Shown here in pieces: positions 18,722 to 27,917 of a stretch of DNA of 64,000 bases. The notes under the pieces were generated by a model that saw only the letters and a program-made list of their open reading frames with translations, did not search any database and was not told where the DNA came from. Origin of the DNA: Candidatus Peregrinibacteria bacterium HGW-Peregrinibacteria-1. GTDB lineage: Bacteria; Patescibacteriota; Gracilibacteria; UBA1369; LOWO2-01-FULL-3. The stretch covers positions 585,995 through 649,994 of the forward strand of contig PGYE01000001.1 of the NCBI GenBank assembly GCA_002839505.1, in the 5' to 3' direction. The position numbers and the translations under genes were made by a program. Numbering within the stretch: position 1 is the first letter of the stretch; each line of letters opens with the position of its first letter.

Positions 18722-19279
18722 ATGACAAATTTACTTCAAGACATTCAAAAACTAGCAATAACAAAGGCAGTTCCCGATGTCAAATCAGGTCTCACAGTTC
18801 GTGTTCACCAACGAATTAAAGAAGGTGAAAAAGAAAGAGTCCAAATTTTTGAAGGCCTTGTGATCCGAGTTAACAGTGGACACGGAGCTGACAAAACATT
18901 TACCGTTAGAAAAATAGTTGATGGAATCGGTGTTGAAAAAATATTTCCACTATACTCAACAAACATCGAAAAAATTGAGATTCAAAGAAAATCCAAGATC
19001 CGCCGCGCAAAACTCTACTACATGAGAGACCGTTCTGGAAAATCTGCGCGTCTTAAAGATCGTTTCCTAACTCAGAAAGAGCTTGATGCCGAGATGGATA
19101 AATCTGCAGAAGAACTTGCCAACCTACAAGCTGAACAAGCAAAAAATAATGAGAATGCCTCCGAGCAAGTAACAGACACTCCAGAACTAGAAACTGTCGA
19201 AGCAACTTCAACCACTGAAGAAACAGCTGCCGTTGAACAACCTGAAGAACAGAAAGCAGAAGAACCAAAGAGCGAATAA
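18722..19279 (+). CDS. rplS: 50S ribosomal protein L19 with acidic C-terminal extension
   Basis: L19 sits at the 30S-50S interface. Residues 1-115 are canonical, with VRVHQRIKEGEKERVQIFEGLVI, FTVRKI, GVEKIFPLYSTNIEKIE and KIRRAKLYYMRD. The remaining 70 residues are an acidic, low-complexity tail rich in Glu, Ala and Thr, absent from typical L19 proteins of about 115 residues. The tail is in frame and ends at TAA just before a strong terminator, so it is not a frameshift product. Confidence 0.97.
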   Translation: MTNLLQDIQKLAITKAVPDVKSGLTVRVHQRIKEGEKERVQIFEGLVIRVNSGHGADKTFTVRKIVDGIGVEKIFPLYSTNIEKIEIQRKSKIRRAKLYYMRDRSGKSARLKDRFLTQKELDAEMDKSAEELANLQAEQAKNNENASEQVTDTPELETVEATSTTEETAAVEQPEEQKAEEPKSE

Positions 19280-19295
19280 CCCATTTTCAGAACCC

Positions 19296-19327
19296 AAAAT
19301 CCACCTTATACTAAGGTGGATTTTTTT
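19296..19327 (+). terminator. Intrinsic terminator after rplS
   Basis: AATCCACCTTA, loop TAC, TAAGGTGGATT, followed by a run of T. The 11-bp perfect stem plus the T-run is a classical Rho-independent terminator. It also rules out the long ORF-track start for RNase HII. Confidence 0.93.
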
Positions 19328-19340
19328 AAATCCCACAAAC

Positions 19341-19937
19341 TTGCGTGCAACCATAGAAAACAAACTGCGAAAAGCTGGCTATCTGACAATCGCTGGCGTC
19401 GATGAAGCCGGGCGCGGCCCCTTGGCGGGGCCAGTCGTATCTGCTGCAGTGATCCTCGCGCCCGGCACCAAACTCCCCGGACTCAACGACAGTAAAAAGC
19501 TCACCGAAAAAGCAAGAGACCGCCTGTTTAAACTAATAATTGACCAAGCACTGGACTTCAGCATCACCTTTATTCCACCTGCAATAATCGACCAAATCAA
19601 CATCCTCCAAGCTACCCTCCACGCCAACCAGCTTTGCATCCAAAACCTTACCATTCAGCCCGACATCATCCTTCTCGACGGCCGCGACAAACAAGAATTT
19701 CCCATTCCTCATCAAATGATCGTCAAAGGCGACACTAAAGTCCGCTCCATCGCCGCCGCCTCTATCCTGGCAAAGGTCACTCGCGACCACCTAATGACAC
19801 ACTACTCTGACCACTACCCCGCCTATAACTTCCGCCAACACAAAGGCTACGGCACCTATTTCCATCGCCAAGCCATCGCCGAACACGGCCCCAGCGAGCT
19901 CCACAGAGAATCATTTTTAAAAAACATCCTAAGCTGA
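19341..19937 (+). CDS. rnhB: Ribonuclease HII
   Basis: It removes ribonucleotides and RNA primers from RNA-DNA hybrids. The catalytic motif GVDEAGRGPLAGPVV is near the N-terminus, followed by LNDSKKLTEKAR, an internal catalytic Asp in ILLDG, and ASILAKVTRD. The ORF track starts at 19233, inside rplS and across its terminator hairpin; the in-frame TTG at 19341 gives a 198-residue protein of normal family length, so I chose it. It ends in TGA. No Shine-Dalgarno motif is present. Confidence 0.93.
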   Translation: MRATIENKLRKAGYLTIAGVDEAGRGPLAGPVVSAAVILAPGTKLPGLNDSKKLTEKARDRLFKLIIDQALDFSITFIPPAIIDQINILQATLHANQLCIQNLTIQPDIILLDGRDKQEFPIPHQMIVKGDTKVRSIAAASILAKVTRDHLMTHYSDHYPAYNFRQHKGYGTYFHRQAIAEHGPSELHRESFLKNILS

Positions 19938-19978
19938 TAAACTTCCCACAGCCTAGAAATCAGACACTAAAAGGAACA

Positions 19979-20998
19979 ATGAAGTACACAATCTCCGGAA
20001 ACTATGGCGCAGGCAACCTTGGCGACGAGCTGATTCTTAGCGGACTGATCACTGATCTTCGAAGGCGCGACTCCCAAGCCGACATCACAGTTTTAAGCGC
20101 AAACCCTGAGAGCACAACCGCTCAACATCAGGTAAAAGCCACACCTCCATTCCCCTCCGGCCCCAGATCTCTCTTAAAGAACTTTAGAAACAACGCCACA
20201 ACTAATGCCGTCAGACAAAGCGATTATTTCATCCTCGGTGGCGGGGGACTATTCAACAACCTCTCATTTAAAGCAACCATCATTTGGAGCATTCAAGCCT
20301 TTTTTGCCATCAGATTAAAAACACCGCTACTTTGCTTAGGACAAAGCGTCAGCTACATCAAAAACCCCATCGCCCGTTTCTTGGTCCACAAAACATTCAA
20401 AAAAGCTCAACAAATAACTGTTCGCGACCAAAATTCCATTAAAGCTCTTCAAAAAATGGGAATCAAATCCAATATAGAACTTGTCGAAGACTTTGCCTTC
20501 AAATCTCCGCTGCACGATTCCAATGAAAATGACCAGAACAACGATAATAAACTCAACACACCCCCACAAATCCTCATCTGCCTCAGACAAATGCCCAACC
20601 TTCCAAAAAATTTACTTCCCGAAATCGCTAAATTCATCAACAGCCAGCCCGCAGACACCTCAATAAAACTAGTCGACTTCCAACAGAGGGGCTCTGAATG
20701 TGATACAGTCATCCACCAAAAACTCAAAAAACTAATAACAAACCCCAACACCGTCCACCTACAAGACATCACCATCTCCGAACTCACCACACTTTACCGG
20801 CAATCCGCACTAATAATCGGCATGCGCCTGCACGCTATCATCACCGCCATCATCACCCAGCGACCATTCATCGCCCTCAGCTACGCGCCCAAAGTTCGAG
20901 ATTTCCTCGAAACCCACAATTATAATGATCAAATCCTTGACCTTCAAGACACCACACATCAAGAAATTGAGAAACTTGCCAATAAACTCAAAACATAG
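19979..20998 (+). CDS. csaB: Polysaccharide pyruvyl transferase, CsaB type
   Basis: CsaB adds ketal-linked pyruvate from phosphoenolpyruvate to a cell-wall polymer, which in Firmicutes and Thermus creates the attachment site for SLH-domain proteins. The 339-residue protein has the family opening GNYGAGNLGDELIL, an ILGGGGLFNN loop, an ARQ-like switch and a C-terminal GMRLHAIITAI motif with LSYAPKVRDF. It is next to rmlA and near the dTDP-sugar genes. An AAGGA-like stretch four bases before the ATG is one of the few Shine-Dalgarno-like motifs in the window. The window also encodes an SLH protein at 44.1-46.0 kb. Confidence 0.88.
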   Translation: MKYTISGNYGAGNLGDELILSGLITDLRRRDSQADITVLSANPESTTAQHQVKATPPFPSGPRSLLKNFRNNATTNAVRQSDYFILGGGGLFNNLSFKATIIWSIQAFFAIRLKTPLLCLGQSVSYIKNPIARFLVHKTFKKAQQITVRDQNSIKALQKMGIKSNIELVEDFAFKSPLHDSNENDQNNDNKLNTPPQILICLRQMPNLPKNLLPEIAKFINSQPADTSIKLVDFQQRGSECDTVIHQKLKKLITNPNTVHLQDITISELTTLYRQSALIIGMRLHAIITAIITQRPFIALSYAPKVRDFLETHNYNDQILDLQDTTHQEIEKLANKLKT

Positions 20999-21030
20999 TT
21001 AACTGATTGATGAATTAACCCATTGCCAAC

Positions 21031-21783
21031 ATGAAAGGAATTATTCTCTGCGGCGGCACCGGATCTCGCCTCTACCCGCTCACTAAAATTACCAACAAGC
21101 ATCTGTTGCCGGTTTATAATAAGCCGATGATTTACTACCCTTTATTCACCATGAAGGAAATGGGCATCACCGACATCCTTATCGTGTCAGGCAAAGGACA
21201 CTGCGGAGACTTTTTGGAACTCCTTGGCTCCGGAAAGCAATTTGGCTTAAAACTCAGCTACGAAATTCAAGAAAAAGCCGGAGGAATAGCTGAAGCACTA
21301 GGCCTCGCTGAGCGTTTCGCCAATGGAGAAAAAGTTGTTGCCATTCTCGGCGACAACATTTTTGAGCTTCCCCTAAAGAAAGCCTTTGAGGACTTCAAAA
21401 ATCAAAAGGAAGGCGGCAAAATATTATTAAAACAAGTTGCTAACCCGCGAGCATATGGCGTTGCCACCCTAACCGGCGACAAAGTCACTAAAATCGTTGA
21501 AAAGCCCACAGAACCCGAATCCGATTACGCCGTTGTCGGATGCTACATGTACAACCCCGAGGTTTTTGATGTCGTCAAAAACCTAAAGCCCTCCGATCGT
21601 GGAGAACTTGAAATCACCGATGTCTCCAACTATTTCCTCAACAAAAACCAGCTCACCTACGAAATTCTTGATGGCTTTTGGGGAGACTGCGGAGAAAATT
21701 TTGACACCCTACTGACAGCTGCGCGTCTGGTTCGGGCCTCACGACTCGCCCACATCAATCACGCCCTTGATGCTGATGAATAA
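21031..21783 (+). CDS. rfbA: Glucose-1-phosphate thymidylyltransferase (short form)
   Basis: It makes dTDP-glucose from dTTP and glucose 1-phosphate, the first step to dTDP-rhamnose and related sugars. The nucleotide-binding signature GGTGSRLYPLT is at residue 8, LLPVYNKPMIYYPL follows, then ILGDNIFE (metal site) and IVEKPTEPESDYAVVGCYMY. At 250 residues it lacks the C-terminal extension of the 290-residue E. coli enzyme, like many short forms in CPR and archaea. Its end overlaps the convergent glycosyltransferase gene by 29 bp. Confidence 0.92.
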   Translation: MKGIILCGGTGSRLYPLTKITNKHLLPVYNKPMIYYPLFTMKEMGITDILIVSGKGHCGDFLELLGSGKQFGLKLSYEIQEKAGGIAEALGLAERFANGEKVVAILGDNIFELPLKKAFEDFKNQKEGGKILLKQVANPRAYGVATLTGDKVTKIVEKPTEPESDYAVVGCYMYNPEVFDVVKNLKPSDRGELEITDVSNYFLNKNQLTYEILDGFWGDCGENFDTLLTAARLVRASRLAHINHALDADE

Positions 21784-22609
21784 ATCTTAAACGAGGATTT
21801 TTCCGGCCCAAATGTCTCAATCTATACCTAATGGAATCCACTAGATGTTGACGAATAGTCCATTTTTTAAAGAAATCTCGCACTCCTCCACCACTCACTC
21901 TCAAACCATCGGCATACACCGTAACCTCCGGATAAAAGACCACCCTTTTCCCCAACTCCCAAGACCGCCAACATATCTCCGGATCTGACATAAACAAAAA
22001 ATACTTTTCATTCAAACCTCCAATAGTCCTCCACACATCTCCCCTCACAACTATGAATGAAGACTGCAGCCAGTCCACATCTTGAGTCTTGTCATAATCC
22101 AGATGCCTCATCTCATCATACGCAACCTTCTGCTTTAAAAGCGGAACATTCCTCAAAAATGTTCTTCGCGCTATCTGCACATACAATTTTGGAAATGCCC
22201 TTACCGTCATTCCTACACTATCTACCAATTCATCAAACTGCTTTGGACCCATTATCCCGACATCCGGGTTCGCATCCATGAAATCCACCATTTTTTGAAA
22301 ACAATCCTTATCCCTGACCACAATATCCGGATTAACAATAAAAATGTATTTACCAGTAGCCTGGGCCGCCCCTCTATTATTGGCCTTCGTATAACCAAGA
22401 TTTTTCTCGTTAATAATCAGTTTTACATTATCGAACCTCCTCAAAGTCTCTAGCTTCTTCTTATTCTCTTCATTACAAGAATTATCAACAATAATAATCT
22501 CAATCTCAAAATCACATACCTGCTCCTGCAAGTTCGTCACATTTTCAACAACCCTCTTACTCTTCAGAAAGTCCAAAATAATCACCGAAATCTTATCTGT
22601 CTTCTCCAT
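21755..22609 (-). CDS. Glycosyltransferase family 2
   Basis: A 284-residue GT-A fold transferase. VIILDFLKSKRVVENV is the first strand-helix unit, IEIIIVDNSC the nucleotide-binding strand, NLGYTKANNRGA the typical GT2 loop, and FIVNPDIVV takes the place of the DXD motif, as in rhamnosyltransferases of the WbbL type. It probably moves a dTDP-activated sugar such as rhamnose onto a surface glycan. It follows the other GT2 gene with no gap, so both are translated from one message. Confidence 0.88.
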   Translation of the reverse strand: MEKTDKISVIILDFLKSKRVVENVTNLQEQVCDFEIEIIIVDNSCNEENKKKLETLRRFDNVKLIINEKNLGYTKANNRGAAQATGKYIFIVNPDIVVRDKDCFQKMVDFMDANPDVGIMGPKQFDELVDSVGMTVRAFPKLYVQIARRTFLRNVPLLKQKVAYDEMRHLDYDKTQDVDWLQSSFIVVRGDVWRTIGGLNEKYFLFMSDPEICWRSWELGKRVVFYPEVTVYADGLRVSGGGVRDFFKKWTIRQHLVDSIRYRLRHLGRKNPRLRFIHQHQGRD

Positions 22610-23581
22610 TTAATTCATAAAATTTAAAATCTTCTTATCCGCTCCAACTGACCTTGGCATCTGTGCTCGTTTTTGGGCTACAACAACAGCAATCTTCGCA
22701 TAAGCTCTCCAATCTTTCCAAATTCCTGGGAATCTTAACAACAAAAAAGCCCGTTTGCAAACATGGTACATCCAAGTCAAAACCTTCACCTTCCAAGGAA
22801 AACTCTTGCTGAAATTTTTCTCAATCACCACCTTATCACCCCAGACACTTTTTCGGCGTATCGGCGATGACCAAGGAACCGTTTCATTCAGCTGACGATC
22901 ATGCCACACTTTGGCATCCGACACAAAAAGACAACTAAACCCCGCCCACTGCAACCTGTATGACAAATCACAATCATTTTTATAATGAATCAACTCATCA
23001 AAATACTCATTTTCATAGCGAATCTGCTCAAGCGCCTCCTTCTTAAAAACGCATACCGCCCCACTTGCACCAAAAATCTCTGACACACTATCATATTGGC
23101 CATCATCAACCTCACCGTTCCCAATATCATAAAACTTATGCCATTTAGTGATTCCAATACCAACACTATCGATCACATTTGTCCGCTCCTGCTTCTCATA
23201 ATTCCACTGCAAAGACTTACAAGTCGCAAAACCATACTCCGGATGCTGCATCAATCTGTCCATCATCTTACTGACAAAATCTTTTTCATAAAGCATGTCA
23301 TTACTGAGACAAAAATAATACTCTCCCGTCATCTTGCTAATTATCTCGTTGTGACCGCCACTATGCCACTTATTAGCCCCCTTCTCCACCAAGGCCTTCT
23401 CAAAAATACCAGGCATATTGACCTTCAACCAATCATAAGCCGACCATGCTCCCTCCTCCTGATCCCGAAGTATATACTCAACATTTGGGTAATCCTGCTG
23501 TAGCAGACTCACCAACGAATCACCTATATACTTTGTGCCATAGAGCACAACACCGACCGTTACCTTTGGAAGACTATTCAT
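22610..23581 (-). CDS. Glycosyltransferase family 2
   Basis: A 323-residue transferase with GVVLYGTKYIGDSLVSLLQQ at the N-terminus, YILRDQEEG in place of the usual VDDGS, and YYFCLSNDML as the DXD-like metal site, where a single aspartate is kept. CDLSYRLQWAGF near residue 210 matches the E/D-D-x-D-LxxRL acceptor loop of GT2 enzymes. A substrate cannot be named. It sits between rmlD and the second GT2 gene in a tight operon. Confidence 0.85.
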   Translation of the reverse strand: MNSLPKVTVGVVLYGTKYIGDSLVSLLQQDYPNVEYILRDQEEGAWSAYDWLKVNMPGIFEKALVEKGANKWHSGGHNEIISKMTGEYYFCLSNDMLYEKDFVSKMMDRLMQHPEYGFATCKSLQWNYEKQERTNVIDSVGIGITKWHKFYDIGNGEVDDGQYDSVSEIFGASGAVCVFKKEALEQIRYENEYFDELIHYKNDCDLSYRLQWAGFSCLFVSDAKVWHDRQLNETVPWSSPIRRKSVWGDKVVIEKNFSKSFPWKVKVLTWMYHVCKRAFLLLRFPGIWKDWRAYAKIAVVVAQKRAQMPRSVGADKKILNFMN

Positions 23582-23601
23582 GAATTTATATTAACTACTG
23601 A

Positions 23602-24393
23602 CTATTTATTATTAAGTTTAACTGACCTCAATATTGAAACCCTCGGACGCTTTGCCTTAGCACCAAACTCCTCCGCACTTATATCCAAAACCGCTACATC
23701 TTTACCATGATTTTTGAAAATCTCTCTGGCAAACTCCGCCCAACTCATCGCCTTATCGCCCGCCACATGATAAACACCATATTCCAATACCACATCCCGC
23801 GACAGAACATGCTTTTCTACCCACTCCACCACCAGCTTCACATCTGTCGGACAGCCAACCTGATCCGCCACCACCCTCACCTCATTTCTTTCATCTGCCA
23901 ACCTCAGCATCGTTTGCTTAAAGTTTTTACCATGATCAGCATAAAGCCACGAAGTACGAATAACATAAGCCGAAGAACAGTTTTGCAAAGCGGCAATCTC
24001 CCCATGTAACTTTGATTCTCCATAAACATTGATCGGAGAGGGGACATCAGTTTCATCGTAACCATCCTCCTTCTCACCATCAAAAACATAATCCGTACTG
24101 AAATGAATCAAAACAGCACCAACTTTTTCACAAGCATCAGCCAAATATCCTACCGCCTTCGCATTAATATCAAACGCCAACTGTGGCTGATCCTCCGAAC
24201 CATCCACATCAGTATATGCCGCACAATTAATCACAAAATCCGGCGAAAGCTCTCCCACCTTACCTAAAACACTCTCACGCACCGTTAAATCCAACTCCTC
24301 TCTCCCAAGTGATGCAACATCATAACCACTTAATGCTGCCGCAAACTCCTGCCCCAGCATCCCACTACCCCCAGTTATCAATATTTTCTTCAT
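23602..24393 (-). CDS. rfbD: dTDP-4-dehydrorhamnose reductase
   Basis: The last step of dTDP-L-rhamnose synthesis: NAD(P)H-dependent reduction of the 4-keto group. The 263-residue short-chain dehydrogenase has TGGSGMLGQ at the N-terminus, the DLT and NCAAYTDVD segments typical of RmlD, STDYVFDG and the catalytic YGESK (Tyr-x-x-x-Lys). It is 20 bp before the GT2 pair and 11 bp after the thymidylate-kinase-like gene in one operon. Confidence 0.92.
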   Translation of the reverse strand: MKKILITGGSGMLGQEFAAALSGYDVASLGREELDLTVRESVLGKVGELSPDFVINCAAYTDVDGSEDQPQLAFDINAKAVGYLADACEKVGAVLIHFSTDYVFDGEKEDGYDETDVPSPINVYGESKLHGEIAALQNCSSAYVIRTSWLYADHGKNFKQTMLRLADERNEVRVVADQVGCPTDVKLVVEWVEKHVLSRDVVLEYGVYHVAGDKAMSWAEFAREIFKNHGKDVAVLDISAEEFGAKAKRPRVSILRSVKLNNK

Positions 24394-24404
24394 AACACAA
24401 GGCG

Positions 24405-25007
24405 TTAGATTCCTCTCTCACTCAAAAACTCCTTAGTAACCTGCCAGACCAGCTTCTCTGTATCCTCTTTAAGAGCTTGTAGCTCAACGGGCTTCCAATT
24501 CCATTCCTCCGCCAGCTTCTCATGAACCACCCTGCAGCGCTCGATCAAATCATCGTTCTGCTCATGCACATGCACCTCTTCTTTTGCCGACAAAGCTCTC
24601 TGACCTCGCATGAAAATCGTAAAATCTTCTTTCCTCAAATACTTATTAATAGAAATCAACCAATCCTGATCGGCACCTTTGGCCGTACCCCAAGCAATAC
24701 CCGTCCCGGAATAATCTTCCGCCACCACGATAACTCCATTATCAATCCATTCATTGACCTGTTTTTCATTTTGATAACGGTTCAGCACATACCACATCTG
24801 AAGCTCTTCCTCACTTATTTTCTGTGCGGCACCACCCCTCAAAACCTCATTGATAAACGGACCCGTAGGCACCAAATCATACACCGGATATTTCACATAT
24901 TCCGCCTGATATCCCGCCGCTCTCAAATTTTTAACCAGCCGCTGGGCATGAGTTGTCTTCCCAATGTTATTAATCCCGTAAATTGCAATCAACACCCCTT
25001 TGTTCAT
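24405..25007 (-). CDS. Thymidylate kinase-like protein (divergent)
   Basis: P-loop kinase of dTMP kinase type, 200 residues. The Walker A motif is GINNIGKTT at residues 10-18, followed by the phosphate-binding helix and a KYPVYD segment that takes the position of the TRxPG loop. The DRY motif of thymidylate kinases reads EDYSGTG here, so the conserved Arg is missing. A LID-like region follows. It overlaps the end of proS by four bases (ATGA), so translation is coupled. In this operon it may feed dTDP-sugar synthesis, but the altered motif leaves the substrate open. Confidence 0.75.
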   Translation of the reverse strand: MNKGVLIAIYGINNIGKTTHAQRLVKNLRAAGYQAEYVKYPVYDLVPTGPFINEVLRGGAAQKISEEELQMWYVLNRYQNEKQVNEWIDNGVIVVAEDYSGTGIAWGTAKGADQDWLISINKYLRKEDFTIFMRGQRALSAKEEVHVHEQNDDLIERCRVVHEKLAEEWNWKPVELQALKEDTEKLVWQVTKEFLSERGI

Positions 25008-26707
25008 AGTAAATCAGTTACAGTTGCCAGAAAATCATCCACCTTCATCATCTTGCTATCGGCCTCATCTCGCCCCTTAATCTCCACCTCATTGTTTTCC
25101 AAGGAACGACTACTCACCACAACCCTCAAAGGAATCCCAATCAGATCCGCATCACCGAACTTCTTACCAGGACTTTCATTTCGATCGTCATACAAAACCT
25201 CAATTCCCATCTCCTCAAGCTTCAAATAAATTTCCTCTCCCTTCTTAATCGACTCATCATCAGAATTCTTGCCGATACTGATCAAATAAACTTGGAACGG
25301 AGCCACAGATTTTGGCCACACAATACCCTTATCGTCATTGTGCTTTTCAACGATTGTCGCCAAAGTACGCCCGACACCAATTCCATAACACCCCATATAA
25401 AAATCCTCCGACTGCCCCTTATCACTCACATATTGAGCCCCCTTCATCATCTTGGAATAATGATAACCCAGCTGAAAAATATTCCCGACCTCCACACCCT
25501 TGCCTTCCTCTAAAATACCACCGCCAACAGCCTCAAAACCCGACTCCGCCATTGCAAAATCACCCTCCAACGCTGGAGTGAAATCACGATCTATGTTTAC
25601 ATTCACACGATCAACATTCAATTTTCCGCCACCAGTGTACATATTTCTCACCCCTCTCAAAGAATCATCCGCTACCAACAGCACCTCCTTCGGAAGACCA
25701 ACCGGCGAAACAAAACCCGCCACCAAACCTTTCTCAACCAACTCTTCCTCACTAGCCGACCTTAACTCATGCACCTTCAAAAGATGTTTCAGCTTACACT
25801 CGTTAACCTCAAAATCACCTCGAAGCACAGCAACGATCATTCTATTATTTTCATCCATAAACACCACATTCTTAATCTGTTGCCACAAAGGCAGTCCGTG
25901 AAAACTCACACCATCCGCCATAGTCCGTCCCCGGACCGCCCCCACCTCCTTCATCTCCAACACATCTTCCTCAAGATTCATCGGCTTCTTCACAAACACC
26001 GCCACATCCTCATGCGCCGCATATTTCCCATCAGCAGTTTTCAAAAACCTACTTTCTCCGGCCTCCGACACCACCACAAACTCATGACAATACTCACCAC
26101 CGATATATCCATTATCCGCCTCTACGACTAATGCCTCCAGCCCCAGACGCTCAAATATCCTCAAATATACCTCCCACATCTTATGATATTCTTCCTTGAA
26201 ATCCTCCTCATCCTTATGGAAAGAATAAGCATCCTTCATCAAAAACTCCCTCACCCTGAAAAGACCGCCTCTCGCCCTCAACTCATCTCGAAACTTCAGC
26301 GAAAACTGATAGATATTAAAAGGCAAATCCTTATAACTGATCTGAAATTTCCTCACAACATCCACAAACATCTCTTCCGCCGTTCCTCCCAGCGCAAACT
26401 GCGCCCCTCTACGATCTTCAATCTTCATCAGCTCAAATCCCGCCGACTGCGTACGATTGGTCTCCTCCCATAGCGACAGGGGATGCAACACCGGCGACAG
26501 CATCTCTTGCGCTCCGGCCTTATCCATCTCCTCTCGAATCACATCCACCAACTTATTCTGCACCCTCTGGCCCAACGGTAAAAAAAAGTACCTCCCAGCC
26601 ACCGATTCCCTAATAAACCCACCCTTGTGAAGCAACTGATGAGAAACAAACACCGCATCACTTGGGACATCCTTCTGCGTCTTACCAAAAAACTTTGAAT
26701 ATCTCAT
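25004..26707 (-). CDS. proS: Prolyl-tRNA synthetase
   Basis: Class II synthetase joining proline to tRNA-Pro. The 567-residue length fits the bacterial type with an internal editing domain (about 230-390). LPLGQRVQNKLVDVIREEMD and the motif 2 region FKFRDELRARGGLFRVREFLMKD-like block are present, motif 3 is GCYGIGVGRTL, and the anticodon-binding domain closes with the DDRNESPGKKF block. It lies inside the dTDP-sugar operon between rfbB and the kinase-like gene. Confidence 0.96.
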   Translation of the reverse strand: MRYSKFFGKTQKDVPSDAVFVSHQLLHKGGFIRESVAGRYFFLPLGQRVQNKLVDVIREEMDKAGAQEMLSPVLHPLSLWEETNRTQSAGFELMKIEDRRGAQFALGGTAEEMFVDVVRKFQISYKDLPFNIYQFSLKFRDELRARGGLFRVREFLMKDAYSFHKDEEDFKEEYHKMWEVYLRIFERLGLEALVVEADNGYIGGEYCHEFVVVSEAGESRFLKTADGKYAAHEDVAVFVKKPMNLEEDVLEMKEVGAVRGRTMADGVSFHGLPLWQQIKNVVFMDENNRMIVAVLRGDFEVNECKLKHLLKVHELRSASEEELVEKGLVAGFVSPVGLPKEVLLVADDSLRGVRNMYTGGGKLNVDRVNVNIDRDFTPALEGDFAMAESGFEAVGGGILEEGKGVEVGNIFQLGYHYSKMMKGAQYVSDKGQSEDFYMGCYGIGVGRTLATIVEKHNDDKGIVWPKSVAPFQVYLISIGKNSDDESIKKGEEIYLKLEEMGIEVLYDDRNESPGKKFGDADLIGIPLRVVVSSRSLENNEVEIKGRDEADSKMMKVDDFLATVTDLL

Positions 26708-26741
26708 AAAATAAATACATTAAATCTTCGAAACAATATCT

Positions 26742-26747
26742 ATTATA
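26742..26747 (-). promoter_or_regulatory. -10 element upstream of proS
   Basis: A consensus TATAAT lies 35 bases before the proS ATG on the minus strand; no good -35 is seen at the right distance, so this is a weak call. It would give proS and the genes behind it a start separate from rfbB. Confidence 0.4.
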
Positions 26748-26770
26748 AGCAAAAAACACAACCACACATT

Positions 26771-27802
26771 CTACCTGCTGGCGCTTAAAGGCTCTTTACT
26801 AACCATCTTGTGCTTTCTCTCATCCAAATTTCCTTCCAACTTCTTAACCCACTCCGAATTTTGCTTATACCAATCAAATGTCTTTTGAATACCCTCCGCA
26901 AAAGTTACCGAAGGCTCCCACCCCAGCTCGCGCTTCATCTTCCCGGCATCTATCGCATAGCGGCGATCATGAGCCAGGCGATCATCCACATAAACAATCA
27001 AACTTTCATCACGCCCTAAGAAATTCAATAAGAATTTTGTGATTTCCAAATTGGTCTTCTCGTTATTTCCGCCAATATTATAGACTTCACCGTATTTACC
27101 ATTTTTGACAATCGCATCTATCGCAATACAATGATCCTCAACATAAAGCCAGTCCCTCACATTCAAACCATCTCCATATACCGGTACCTCTCGACCCTCT
27201 GAAATCAACTTGAAGAAATATGGAATTAGCTTTTCCGGAAACTGATATGGCCCGTAGTTATTACTACACCTGCTTATTGTCACCGGCATCGCATAAGTCT
27301 CAAAATAACTCTTCACCAAGAGATCTGCGCTTGCCTTAGATGCCGCATATGGACAATTCGGTGCTAGGGGAGTGGTCTCCAAAAAGAAATCTATGGAATC
27401 AAGACCCAGATCACCATATACCTCATCGGTAGAAACTTGATGATAACGCTTAACAGCGCTATTACGGGCCACCTCCAAAAGATTATGAGTACCCACGATG
27501 TTTGTCTGCACAAATATTCCCGGGCCGGTAATACTTCGATCCACATGAGTTTCCGCCGCAAAGTTAATAACAGTATCAAATTTTTCCTCCTCAAAAAGAG
27601 CCTCCAAAAAAGCCTTATCAGCAATATCACCCTGCACAAATTTGAAGTTATTCCTCTCCATAACCGCAGCCAGATTGTCTAAATTTCCGGCATAAGTAAG
27701 CTTATCCAAAACCACCACCTCATCTTCAGGATATTTTTCCAAATGATAGTGCACATAATTACTCCCAATAAAACCCGCGCCACCTGTAACTAAAACTTTC
27801 AT
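26771..27802 (-). CDS. rfbB: dTDP-glucose 4,6-dehydratase
   Basis: Converts dTDP-glucose to dTDP-4-keto-6-deoxyglucose, the branch point for dTDP-deoxysugars. The 343-residue extended short-chain dehydrogenase has GGAGFIGSNYV, DKLTYAGNLDNL, the catalytic STDEVYGDL and YAASKASADLLV (Tyr-x-x-x-Lys), and SRCSNNYGPYQFPEKLIP. It is transcribed first in the minus-strand sugar cluster. Confidence 0.96.
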   Translation of the reverse strand: MKVLVTGGAGFIGSNYVHYHLEKYPEDEVVVLDKLTYAGNLDNLAAVMERNNFKFVQGDIADKAFLEALFEEEKFDTVINFAAETHVDRSITGPGIFVQTNIVGTHNLLEVARNSAVKRYHQVSTDEVYGDLGLDSIDFFLETTPLAPNCPYAASKASADLLVKSYFETYAMPVTISRCSNNYGPYQFPEKLIPYFFKLISEGREVPVYGDGLNVRDWLYVEDHCIAIDAIVKNGKYGEVYNIGGNNEKTNLEITKFLLNFLGRDESLIVYVDDRLAHDRRYAIDAGKMKRELGWEPSVTFAEGIQKTFDWYKQNSEWVKKLEGNLDERKHKMVSKEPLSASR

Positions 27803-27826
27803 CTTTTAATATTAAATTGCCCAATC

Positions 27827-27855
27827 ATTCTACTGAAAAAATACTTGCAAAACAA
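27827..27855 (-). promoter_or_regulatory. Promoter of rfbB
   Basis: On the minus strand TTGTTT, 17 bases, TAGAAT, ending 25 bases before the rfbB ATG. Confidence 0.55.
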
Positions 27856-27917
27856 CCACGAGAAACTATTGTGAATATGTTCATCGGATCGATTTTACCA
27901 ATTAACGGTTTTCAATC

